Translations under genes and position numbers: made by a program
Shown here: piece after piece, positions 7,816 through 17,424 of the stretch
Layout of the letters: every line of letters begins with the position of its first letter
Position numbering within the stretch: the stretch's first letter is position 1
Source of the DNA: a virus
IMG/VR virus record: IMGVR_UViG_3300043399_000034
Span: 1 to 20,348 of that record
Length of the DNA stretch: 20,348 nucleotides
Reading direction: 5' to 3' (one strand)
Notes under the pieces: model-generated
Seen by the model: only the letters and a program-made list of their open reading frames with translations
What the model was told of the DNA's origin: nothing
The model's database searches: none

Positions 7816-8255
7816 GCATTGAATATCTAATCCAAGAAGCAATCTATGACAAACTCATAGGCGATATACCTTTGAAGGCGGCACTTGCTCCTAATGTGCA
7901 AGATGCAACCAAGGGAGCTATCTATGATAATGTGCCTCAAGCAGTTGATAGTGGCTCAGATAGTGTTTTCCCTTATATAACCATTGGGGATGACACGATG
8001 CTCGATTGGGATACTGATACAAGCCAAGGCAAAGAGGCCACATTAACGATTCATGTATGGTCAAGGTATCGTGGCCGCAAAGAGGTTAAAGAAATCCAAG
8101 GTATTATTTATGATGCTTTGCACCTTTCAAATTTAATTATTACTGGGTATCATTCAGTATTAATGCTGAGTGAATTCAGCGAAACATTGCTAGACCCTGA
8201 TGGATTAACAAGGCATGGGGTTCAGCGTTTTAGATTAATTGTAGAAAAGGAGTAA
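7812..8255 (+). CDS. Tail terminator/completion protein (DUF3168-like)
   Basis: This 147-residue protein matches the DUF3168 pattern, a fold shared with the lambda gpU-type tail terminators that cap the tail tube at the head-proximal end. Evidence includes an N-terminal helix (IEYLIQEAIYDKLIGD, 3-18), a PYITIGDDT strand (56-64), the WDTDTSQGKEATLTIHVWSR segment (68-87) with the family's typical 'strand followed by H-V-W-S', and a C-terminal QRFRLIVEKE strand. It starts within the gp10-like stop (ATGA) and ends five bases before the tail tube gene, whose Shine-Dalgarno lies in its last codons. Confidence 0.85.
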   Translation: MSIEYLIQEAIYDKLIGDIPLKAALAPNVQDATKGAIYDNVPQAVDSGSDSVFPYITIGDDTMLDWDTDTSQGKEATLTIHVWSRYRGRKEVKEIQGIIYDALHLSNLIITGYHSVLMLSEFSETLLDPDGLTRHGVQRFRLIVEKE

Positions 8256-8259
8256 TACT

Positions 8260-8646
8260 ATGGCGGCATCTAGTGGTCGTGAGTTATTGATTAAAAAAGG
8301 CGTAACAGTTTTGGCAGGTGTTCGCACAAAGACAGTTACTATCAACGGTGAGCCGATTGATGTTACTACTGATGATGATTCAGGATTCCGCACATTGTTG
8401 GCGGACCCTGCAACTCGCAGTATTGACCTTTCAGTTGAAGGCATTACTAAAGATGCGACATTGCGTGCTATCGTTGCAGGTGGTGGCTCACAAATGCTTA
8501 ATGATATTACCGTTGAGTATCCTGATGGTTCAGTTATTGCAGGTGACTTCTACCTAGTAAGCGTAGAAGAATCAGGCGAATATCAAGATGCAGTTACATT
8601 CACCGCATCATTACAGTCAAGCGGTGCATTCACTTATACTCCTTAA
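8260..8646 (+). CDS. Major tail (tube) protein, TP901-1 type
   Basis: This 128-residue protein would polymerise as hexamer rings into the flexible tail tube. The pattern fits the Phage_tail_2/TP901-1 major tail protein family: AASSGRELLIKKG (2-14), TKTVTINGEPIDVTTDDDSG (24-43, the typical 'NG-x-x-VDVTT-D-x-SG' strand-loop), the SIDLSVEGI strand, and a closing FTASLQSSGAFTYTP. AAGGAG at 8247-8252, at the end of the previous gene, is among the best ribosome-binding sites in the window, as expected for a high-copy protein. The codon 'optimised' look (CGT, GGT, TTG) resembles the capsid gene. Confidence 0.88.
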   Translation: MAASSGRELLIKKGVTVLAGVRTKTVTINGEPIDVTTDDDSGFRTLLADPATRSIDLSVEGITKDATLRAIVAGGGSQMLNDITVEYPDGSVIAGDFYLVSVEESGEYQDAVTFTASLQSSGAFTYTP

Positions 8647-8677
8647 TACTTAGAACCAACTCACAAGGAAAAGTATT

Positions 8678-9007
8678 ATGAGCATTTTTGAAGAAGTAAC
8701 TTTATCGTGGAAGGGCGAGGATTATAAGATTCCGCCCGATAGAATCATGGGTGCAATTGCTAAGATTGAAGATGTAATCACTTTAAAAGAACTAAGTGAT
8801 TTTGCAATCAAGGGTGATGCTCCAATGGCTAAGATGGCCATTGCTTATGCGACAGTTTTAAGATACGCAGGAGCAAAGGTTAATGAGGCCGAAGTTTATA
8901 GCGCAATGTTTGATGTAGGTAATAACACAAATATTCTTACCTGCATCAATGCTTTATTGACAATGATGATTCCGCCTAAAAAGGATGAAGAACTAAAAAA
9001 AGCGTAA
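8678..9007 (+). CDS. Tail assembly chaperone, unshifted product (lambda gpG analogue)
   Basis: This 109-residue protein lies between tail tube and tape measure, the constant place of the tail chaperone pair. It starts EVTLSWKGEDYKIPPDR (6-22), as in several short tail chaperones, followed by helices, and ends in a lysine-rich PPKKDEELKKA. AAGGAAAA precedes the ATG. Its last sense codons contain the A7 slippery run (8995-9001). Most ribosomes stop at 9005-9007 and give this short form; a fraction shift -1 and continue into the frame to 9195. The chaperone would coat the tape measure protein and recruit tube subunits; it is not expected in the finished virion. The family is inferred mainly from size, place and frameshift. 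Confidence 0.82.
   Translation: MSIFEEVTLSWKGEDYKIPPDRIMGAIAKIEDVITLKELSDFAIKGDAPMAKMAIAYATVLRYAGAKVNEAEVYSAMFDVGNNTNILTCINALLTMMIPPKKDEELKKA
8995..9001 (+). promoter_or_regulatory. -1 programmed ribosomal frameshift site (A AAA AAA)
   Basis: In the frame of the short chaperone the codons are CTA AAA AAA GCG TAA. This gives the canonical X XXY YYZ heptamer as seven A residues, two codons before the stop. A -1 slip leads to AGC GTA AAG and an open frame to 9195. No strong downstream pseudoknot or stem is obvious by eye. Confidence 0.85.
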
Positions 9008-9195
9008 AGCCTCAAAAGCTAACTGGCAAAGTCAAATTAGTGCATGAGGCTTATCGTATAGCGGTTGGAGTATGGGGGTGGCATCCATCTGAATTTTGGC
9101 GTATGCACCCCGAAGAATTTTGGTGGGCATTTTACGCAAAGACACCTGCTGAGATGCTTGTTGATAAGTGGGCTAATCTATATGAGAAACTGTAA
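9001..9195 (+). CDS. Tail assembly chaperone extension reached by -1 frameshift (lambda gpT analogue)
   Basis: The 64 codons from 9001 to 9192 are open in the -1 frame, have no suitable start codon of their own at the beginning, and fill the otherwise empty gap between the short chaperone and the tape measure. The fused product would be 172 residues: 108 from the first frame plus 64 here. The extension has a coding look, with VHEAYRIAVGVWGWHPSEFW and WRMHPEEFWWAFYAKTP, a tryptophan-rich pattern (W-x-P-x-x-FW ... TP-x-E) seen in short tail chaperones of the gene-transfer-agent type. Its stop is followed at once by the tape measure ATG (TAAATG). The first in-frame ATG lies about halfway through, so independent translation would lose the conserved part. 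The short form should dominate, with the fusion as the minor product. Confidence 0.87.
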   Translation, partial: SVKPQKLTGKVKLVHEAYRIAVGVWGWHPSEFWRMHPEEFWWAFYAKTPAEMLVDKWANLYEKL

Positions 9196-11025
9196 ATGAG
9201 TGAAGTCGGACAAATAACGGTAAAGATTGGTGCTGATACTTATGAACTGCAAAAGGGGATTGCTGATGCAAAAACCCAATTAACAGGCATGGAAAGGGCA
9301 TCAGGCGGAGTTCAATCTGCTTTAAATGCAGTGGCCGCAGTTGCCGCACTTGCCGCAGGTGCAATAGCAGTTATCGCAAAAAACTCAATTGATTCTGCAG
9401 ACAATTTAAATAAGATGTCGCAGAAGGTTGGCGTTGCAACTGAAGATTTATCCAAGTTGGCTTATGCCGCAAGATTATCAGATGTTGATATTAATGCCTT
9501 GCAACAATCATTTGTATTCTTATCTCGTGGACTCAGTGAAGCAAACCAAGGTAGCGGAAATGCTCTTGCAGGATTTAATGCGCTTGGTATTTCAATTAAA
9601 AATGTTGATGGCACTCTAAAAACTTCAGAGCAAGTATTATTTGAGGTTGCTGATAGATTTAAAAGCATTGAAGATGGAGCGCAAAAAACTGCATTAGCGG
9701 TGGCAATATTTGGTCGTGCAGGCGCAAATATGATTCCAATGCTCAATCAAGGCAGTGATGGAATCAGAGAAATGGGTGATGAGCTTGCCAAGTTTGGCGG
9801 AGTAGTCACAAGTCAATATGCCAAAGCGGCAGAACAATTTAATGATAATTTGACTAGATTAAACACAATCCTGTCAGGTATTAGCATGGCAACATTTGGG
9901 CCTTTAATTGAAGGATTAAATGCGAGCTTTGATGCGTTTGTAAAAACAGAAAAAGCAGTCCGTGGTTTGGCAACTGCATTTGGTAGCTTTTCATTAAGCG
10001 GTAAAGATGTTGAAGAGCCAACAATGGCTTTGGCAAAAACAGAAGAGGCCATCCTAAAAGTTAAAAGAACTATTGAGGCATTAAATCAATATCCAGTTTT
10101 AAATAAAGATGATTTATTTATTGCAAATCAGCAATTGACTTATTTAGAGGCAAGAAGTTTAGCTCTGCAAAATTTATTTAAGCAAAATGCAACATCGACA
10201 ATGGGAACTGAGCAAGCTCCTCAGATGGTTGATGCTAAGGCCGCTGAAACTTTACAAAAACAACAACAAGACTTAATGGCCGCACAAGCCGCAAGATTAG
10301 AAACAATATTGCAAGGCAATATGTCAGAGATTGAATTAGAGAAGATGAAATATGCCGAGCTATTAACTCAGCTTCAAATCTCTAAAGAAATGTTTGCGGT
10401 AGAAGAGGAAACTTATCGCCAATGGGAATTAGATTCATTTAATGCTCATCAGCAAAAGCTAACTGAATTAACACGCCAAGAAGCTAATAAGCGTATAGCC
10501 GAGCAACAAAGAGAATCACAAATGGTCAATGCGGCTCGTATGCAAACCGCAAGTTTGGCAGTTGGCTTATTGCAGACATTAGGGCAGAAATCAAAAGCGG
10601 CGGCTTTAGCGGCCATCGTTTTAAATAAAGGCTTGATGATTGCTCAAACTATTATGAACACTCAGGCGGCATCAATGCGTGCTATGGCAGAGCTTGGCCC
10701 AATTGCAGGTCCACCTGCGGCGGCGGCTATTCAGGCTATGGGTGCGGCATCCGTAGGTATTATCGGAGCGACAGGCTTATTAGAAGCAGGTGCGGCCATG
10801 AGTGGCGGTGGCGGTGGCGGCCTTGGTGGTGGCTCTACTGGAGCAACAAGCGTAGCCAATACAGTTAGAAATGCTGAGAATACTGCTCAGGGCGCAGGCG
10901 GTAGCTCAGGCACGACAGTCAATATCGCATTGCAGGGTAATACTTTCAATCGTGACCAAGTTCGTGATTTAATAACACAAATTAACGAAGTCATTTCTGA
11001 TGGCTCAACTTTGAGATTATCGTGA
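9196..11025 (+). CDS. Tail length tape measure protein
   Basis: This 609-residue protein is the internal ruler of the tail and is probably injected with DNA. The N terminus (ITVKIGADTYELQKGIADAK, 7-26) is the usual tape measure start. A hydrophobic helix follows at about 42-61, then a region with NLNKMSQKVGVATEDLSKLA (70-89) and FGRAGANMIPML, common to this family. Residues about 345-465 are a long charged coiled coil rich in Gln, Glu and Met. Residues about 475-535 are strongly hydrophobic (possible membrane-inserting segments), followed by a Gly run (536-546) and a Ser/Thr/Gly tail. At the often used 0.15 nm per residue the tail would be near 90 nm, a rough estimate. It is short for a siphophage and carries no peptidase domain. 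The stop overlaps the next gene as GTGA. Confidence 0.93.
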   Translation: MSEVGQITVKIGADTYELQKGIADAKTQLTGMERASGGVQSALNAVAAVAALAAGAIAVIAKNSIDSADNLNKMSQKVGVATEDLSKLAYAARLSDVDINALQQSFVFLSRGLSEANQGSGNALAGFNALGISIKNVDGTLKTSEQVLFEVADRFKSIEDGAQKTALAVAIFGRAGANMIPMLNQGSDGIREMGDELAKFGGVVTSQYAKAAEQFNDNLTRLNTILSGISMATFGPLIEGLNASFDAFVKTEKAVRGLATAFGSFSLSGKDVEEPTMALAKTEEAILKVKRTIEALNQYPVLNKDDLFIANQQLTYLEARSLALQNLFKQNATSTMGTEQAPQMVDAKAAETLQKQQQDLMAAQAARLETILQGNMSEIELEKMKYAELLTQLQISKEMFAVEEETYRQWELDSFNAHQQKLTELTRQEANKRIAEQQRESQMVNAARMQTASLAVGLLQTLGQKSKAAALAAIVLNKGLMIAQTIMNTQAASMRAMAELGPIAGPPAAAAIQAMGAASVGIIGATGLLEAGAAMSGGGGGGLGGGSTGATSVANTVRNAENTAQGAGGSSGTTVNIALQGNTFNRDQVRDLITQINEVISDGSTLRLS

Positions 11026-11813
11026 TTAAAATTCAAACAGGATTCAACCCTACAATTCCTCTAAGTCATTCTCGTATAGGCCATCAAACTTATACTAGAA
11101 CTGGCACTGCTACTGCATCTTCAGCGCAGGTTGATTTTCCTGCCGATGCTCCTCTTAATGAATTGACCTATGAGTTTTGGCGGCCAAATTTATTACCTGC
11201 TACATGGACTTTAGATGCAGGCTCAAGCGTATCTGCTAATTATTTTGGCATTGCGGCTCATACATTAGGCGCAAGCGGAAATACAGTAACGATTCAAGGG
11301 TCAAATGATAATATTACTTATACAGATATTGATTCTATTACTCCTAGCGATAACTCTCCAATTATGTTTTTATTTGCAAGCGCAAGCTATCGCTACTGGA
11401 GAATTAGCATTTCAAGCGGCACATTTCCTAGTATTGGCGTTATCTATGTTGGAACGGTCCTAGAAATGCTCAGACCTTGCTATGGCGGCCTAACTCCTAT
11501 CAGTTTAAGTAGAGATAGTGTAATCAGACCAAATCGCTCTGAGGGCGGCCAATGGCTTGGTAGAAGTGTTATCCGTAGTGGTTCATCCATGAAGGTTGGA
11601 TATGCCAACTTAGAAAATAACTGGGTTAGGACCACATTTAAAGATTTTATTGAAGATGCGGTTTTATACCCGTTCTTTTTCGCATGGCGGCCTGATAACT
11701 ATCCTGAGGATGTTGGATATGTTTGGGTTGGCGATGATATTAAACCTAGCAATATGGGCAGAAATAGCTTAATGCAAGTGAGTTTTGATATGTCGGGGTT
11801 ATCAAGTGAATGA
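11022..11813 (+). CDS. Distal tail-region protein with discoidin-like domain
   Basis: This 263-residue protein follows the tape measure, where distal tail proteins are encoded. It begins with GTG at 11022, overlapping the tape measure stop. Residues about 38-147 read like an F5/8 type C (discoidin-like) beta-sandwich: TWTLDAGSSVSANYFGIAAH (61-80), TVTIQGSNDNITYTDIDSI (88-106), then a SYRYWRISIS strand (122-131). The C-terminal half (from about 150) carries RSVIRSGSSMKVGYANLENN and FFFAWRPDNYPEDVGYVWVG, which look like phage tail adaptor sequence. I suggest a ring or adaptor protein at the tail tip with a built-in carbohydrate-binding-like domain. The exact family is not recognised; domain and role are inferred from pattern and position. 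Confidence 0.62.
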   Translation: MIKIQTGFNPTIPLSHSRIGHQTYTRTGTATASSAQVDFPADAPLNELTYEFWRPNLLPATWTLDAGSSVSANYFGIAAHTLGASGNTVTIQGSNDNITYTDIDSITPSDNSPIMFLFASASYRYWRISISSGTFPSIGVIYVGTVLEMLRPCYGGLTPISLSRDSVIRPNRSEGGQWLGRSVIRSGSSMKVGYANLENNWVRTTFKDFIEDAVLYPFFFAWRPDNYPEDVGYVWVGDDIKPSNMGRNSLMQVSFDMSGLSSE

Positions 11814-13566
11814 GTTTACGGTTGGTAGAACGCCACTCACATTAGTTCAGATTGACCAAGATTTTTGCAATCTGACTTATGGTGTTGCGCCTTGCACCGC
11901 ATCTAACCCATTAAATAAATGCTTTAATACTTATGCGACTTGCCAAGTTCAAGGCGTGTATGACAAAGGCGTTAAGACTATTACATTTGGCAAGCCTGAA
12001 TCTGATTTGCCTAGAGATATGAATATATTGCCAATGCTTACTTCGGTAACGACTGCGGCCACAAAGATTAACCCGACTAATGGCAATAGCAATATCAGCC
12101 CATTAGGTCAAAGAGCAGTTGCAACTATTACATTCCTAGATGCGCCATATAGCGATATGCTCACAGACCCATATAGAGCAGACCGCAGTTATATTCCTAT
12201 TAACAATGGCACATTTTGGACTAAGTGGTTAGTGCGAAATCCTTATTATCAGAATAGACCTATTAGGATTTATGAGGGATATTTAGGTCAAACTTTGGCA
12301 GAGATGCAAGTTCGCCACTATTTAATTGATACTATTACTGGGCCTGATTCAAATGGCAAAGTAAGCATTGTTGCTAAAGACCCATTAAAACTTGCCGATA
12401 GACAAAAATCACAAGCTCCTGCGCTTACTACTGGTGAATTAAATGCTGATATTGATGCAACTAAGACAACTATTACAGTTATTAAAGCACAGTTAGCAGA
12501 TTATCCGACAAGCGGAACTTTGCGTATTGATGATGAGCTAATGACTTATACAGGCAGGACCAATATCGGAACTGTTGATGATGTCATTATTCAATTCACA
12601 GGCATTACTCGTGGCACCGATGGCTCACAAGCTGATATACACGACACAGATTCTAATGTGCAGTTATGCCTAAGATATACAGACACGCAAGTATGGGATG
12701 TGGCTTATGACCTATTAACAACATACGCTAAGATTCCTTCCTCATATATTCCTTATGCCGATTGGAACGCAGAAGGAGCAGTATGGTTGCCACAGTTTAA
12801 TGTCAGCACTTTAATCACAGAGCCTACTGGCGTTGCAGACCTATTATATGAATTAATGGAGCAAGTCCTATTTTATATTTGGTGGGATGAGCGTGACCAA
12901 GAAATTAAATTAAGAGCTATTAGACCTATTATAGGAGATGCTCCTGTATTCACAGACGATAATAATATTATTGAAAACTCAGTTAGCTTTAGCACTGACC
13001 CTAAAAATCGAGTAAGCCAAGTATGGGTTTATTACAATCCACGCAATCGTGCAGAAGATGTTGATAACGCAAGCAACTATCAACAGATTGAGCTTCGTGC
13101 AGACTTAGATGCTGAAAGCGATAACCAATATGGAGAAAGTCGCATCCGCAAGATTTATGCAAGATGGATTCAGAATAACGCTCAGGCAATTAACTTAGCG
13201 GCAAGACTATTAGGCGCAAGTTTTAACAATCCAAAATATATTAAGATTAGAGTTGATGCTAAGGATAGGCAAATTTGGACTGCTGATATTGTGGACATTT
13301 ATAACCGCAATATCGTAAACTTCAATGGTGAGCAAGAATTAGAGCGGTATCAGATTCTTAGCGTTAATGAAGTGGTATCAGGCGAAGTTATTGAATACGA
13401 AATGCAGAAGTTCTTGTTTAGAGGAACACGCTTTGGATTCTATATGCTACCTGATGCACCTTTATATGTAGATGCAACACCTGAGCAAAGAGAATCGCCT
13501 TCAGGTTGGTATGCAGATAATTTAGGATTAATGCCCGATGGTTCAGAGGGTTGGGAATATCAATAA
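11806..13566 (+). CDS. Tail tip/hub protein with N-terminal four-cysteine motif
   Basis: This protein of about 586 residues is probably the central tail-tip (hub) component. Near the N terminus, C21, C30, C39 and C46 form an ordered set (C-x8-C-x8-C-x6-C) within FCNLTYGVAPC and KCFNTYATCQ. The middle contains TSGTLRIDDELMTYTGR, a motif often seen in siphophage hub proteins, and a WDVAYDLLTTYAKIP helix region. The C-terminal half carries YIWWDERDQEIKLRAIRP and a beta-rich stretch. I prefer the GTG at 11806, which overlaps the previous stop by eight bases and has CGGGGT at 11794-11799 as ribosome-binding site; a TTG at 11785 would add seven residues lacking family character. Function is inferred from size, cysteine motif and position between the distal tail and adhesin genes. 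Confidence 0.75.
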   Translation: MNEFTVGRTPLTLVQIDQDFCNLTYGVAPCTASNPLNKCFNTYATCQVQGVYDKGVKTITFGKPESDLPRDMNILPMLTSVTTAATKINPTNGNSNISPLGQRAVATITFLDAPYSDMLTDPYRADRSYIPINNGTFWTKWLVRNPYYQNRPIRIYEGYLGQTLAEMQVRHYLIDTITGPDSNGKVSIVAKDPLKLADRQKSQAPALTTGELNADIDATKTTITVIKAQLADYPTSGTLRIDDELMTYTGRTNIGTVDDVIIQFTGITRGTDGSQADIHDTDSNVQLCLRYTDTQVWDVAYDLLTTYAKIPSSYIPYADWNAEGAVWLPQFNVSTLITEPTGVADLLYELMEQVLFYIWWDERDQEIKLRAIRPIIGDAPVFTDDNNIIENSVSFSTDPKNRVSQVWVYYNPRNRAEDVDNASNYQQIELRADLDAESDNQYGESRIRKIYARWIQNNAQAINLAARLLGASFNNPKYIKIRVDAKDRQIWTADIVDIYNRNIVNFNGEQELERYQILSVNEVVSGEVIEYEMQKFLFRGTRFGFYMLPDAPLYVDATPEQRESPSGWYADNLGLMPDGSEGWEYQ

Positions 13567-13575
13567 GGAGTAGTA

Positions 13576-14358
13576 ATGGCAACTTGGACAAATATACCTA
13601 ACGCCAACTTGGCGGCAGGCGCACCTATTAGAAGCGTTGATACTCTTGCATTAAGAGATAACGCTATTGTGGCCAGTGGAGTTAGAGGGCAGGTTTTTAC
13701 ATCAAGCGGAACTTTTACAGTCCCTGCAAATGTGGAAGCAGTTAAAGTAACTGTTATCGGCGGTGGCGGTGGTGGCGGTAGAGGAACAGATGGTTTATCA
13801 GGTGGTGGTGGCGGTGGTGGTGGCGGTGTAGCTATTGAATACATCACAGGATTAACTCCATCTTCTAGCGTATCTGTAACAGTAGGTAGTGGCGGAACTT
13901 TTGGTGTTTCTGGTGGAACATCATCATTTGGTGCATTTTGTTCTGCAACAGGCGGTACTACTGGTGCTACTAGCAATACAACAAGTGCTGGCGGTACAGG
14001 AGGAACTGCAAGCGGTGGAAATTTGAATATGAATGGTGGTTCAGGTTCAGCTTCATTAGTTGTGGCAGATGCAACAGGAACTGAATGTTGGGTTGGTGGT
14101 GGCGGTGGAGGTTCAGGTGGTGCAAAAGGTGTTTCGGCAGTTAATGCAAGTTCTGTATACAGTACAAGCCTAGGATTTTCAACTGGAGGGTCAGGATTTT
14201 TTACTGGTGCTGGTGGTGCAGGAGGTATTTCTACTGGTACTCCAGGTAGTAACGCAGGGGAAAGTGCTACTGGCTTTGGTAATGGCGGTGGCGGTTCAGT
14301 TAGAAATATTGCAGGCGCGGGATCTGGAACTGCAGGCATAGTTATAGTTGAATGGTAA
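13576..14358 (+). CDS. Glycine-rich tail adhesin-like protein
   Basis: This 260-residue protein starts with a short non-repetitive part (1-40, ATWTNIPNANLAAGAPIRSV) that may dock to the tail. It continues with GQVFTSSGTFTVPANVEAVK (36-55) leading into VTVIGGGGGGGRG and repeated G-rich runs to the C terminus, which ends GIVIVEW. Glycine-rich phage proteins of this design include adhesins in which parallel polyglycine helices carry variable receptor-binding loops (the gp38-type adhesins of T-even-like phages). That comparison is by composition only. AAGGAG at 13565-13570 gives a strong ribosome-binding site. The 3' half (13955-14324) contains seven motifs that are almost absent elsewhere in the window, so this part was probably acquired recently. 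It is a good candidate for a host-range determinant. Confidence 0.8.
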   Translation: MATWTNIPNANLAAGAPIRSVDTLALRDNAIVASGVRGQVFTSSGTFTVPANVEAVKVTVIGGGGGGGRGTDGLSGGGGGGGGGVAIEYITGLTPSSSVSVTVGSGGTFGVSGGTSSFGAFCSATGGTTGATSNTTSAGGTGGTASGGNLNMNGGSGSASLVVADATGTECWVGGGGGGSGGAKGVSAVNASSVYSTSLGFSTGGSGFFTGAGGAGGISTGTPGSNAGESATGFGNGGGGSVRNIAGAGSGTAGIVIVEW

Positions 14359-14369
14359 TGGGTGAATAT

Positions 14370-14660
14370 ATGAAAAAAGCATTAATAGATACACAAACAA
14401 GCGTTTCGCATATTGTTTCTTGGGTAGAAATTCCTGATACAACCCCACAAAAATATGAAGCCGTATATGAAATTTATCCTAACTCAGCAAGAGTATGCGA
14501 AGTAACGGATACACCTTTTGAAGTTTATCCAACTTTAATTTGGGTTGATTGTGAAGATGAAGTTGTTGCAGACCAATATTATTACGACACAGAATCAAAA
14601 ACAATTAAGCCAGTAGAAAATGCAGAACCGCCTGCAACTGAAACTCCTATTGAGGAATAA
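14370..14660 (+). CDS. Small conserved phage protein, function unknown
   Basis: This protein of about 96 residues lies between the adhesin-like and fibre genes. It begins MKKALIDTQTSVSHIVSWVE, has YEIYPNSARVCEV, FEVYPTLIWVDCEDEVVADQ and ends in a Pro/Glu/Thr-rich acidic tail. Short proteins with a similar 'MKKALI ... W ... P-x-S-x-R-V-x-E-V ... L-x-W-V-D-C' layout are familiar to me from fibre regions of aquatic phages, but I know of no established function. Two ATGs lie upstream (14352, 14358); I chose 14370 because GGGTGA (14360-14365) is spaced correctly for it. A role in fibre assembly or attachment is possible from location only. Confidence 0.72.
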   Translation: MKKALIDTQTSVSHIVSWVEIPDTTPQKYEAVYEIYPNSARVCEVTDTPFEVYPTLIWVDCEDEVVADQYYYDTESKTIKPVENAEPPATETPIEE

Positions 14661-14662
14661 TT

Positions 14663-15003
14663 ATGCTTGCAGGACTATTAGATATTGAAATTGAGCAGGG
14701 TGCTACATTTAACTTGGTATTTTTATATCAAGATGAAAACGGTGATGCTATTAACCTAACAGGTATGACTGCTCGTATGCAATTACGCAGAACTTATAAT
14801 AGTCCTGATGCTTTATTATCACTCACAAACGCAAATGGCAGAATTATATTTGACCCATTCGCAGGAAAAATTACGCTATCAGTTTCAGCGACAGACACTA
14901 CTCCGCTTACAGGTTCAGGCGTATATGACTTAGAGCTAATTGATGGCTCTACCGTTAATCGTATTCTTGAAGGCTCATTTAAGGTTTGCGCTGAGGCAAC
15001 TAA

Positions 15004-15007
<4 letters not shown>
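14663..15007 (+). CDS. Small beta-sandwich fibre-region protein (BppU-N-like pattern)
   Basis: This 114-residue protein has the layout of small beta-sandwich proteins next to phage fibres: [20 protein letters not shown] (8-27), [15 protein letters not shown] (29-43), [15 protein letters not shown] (68-82), YDLELIDG (88-95) and a final FKVCAEATK. The same order of strands (quasi-Ig fold, 'L-T-G-x-T-x-x-M-Q-L-R' then 'Y-D-L-E-L') occurs in N-terminal domains of baseplate upper proteins, so it may connect fibre to tail tip. GAGGAA lies upstream of the ATG. It ends in an ATGA overlap with the collagen-like fibre gene, arguing for coupled synthesis of both. The structural comparison is by eye. Confidence 0.72.

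Positions 15008-17423
<2,416 letters not shown>

Positions 17424-17424
<1 letters not shown>

Noticed and set aside
11785-11805. Extended TTG start for the hub protein
   Set aside because: It adds seven residues without conservation and has no better ribosome-binding site; the GTG at 11806 has CGGGGT at good spacing and the usual short overlap.
13560-14339. Long minus-strand open frame (259 codons) rich in proline
   Set aside because: It is the exact antisense of the glycine-rich adhesin gene; GGN codons read as proline on the other strand and keep it open. The plus-strand gene has a strong ribosome-binding site and family pattern.
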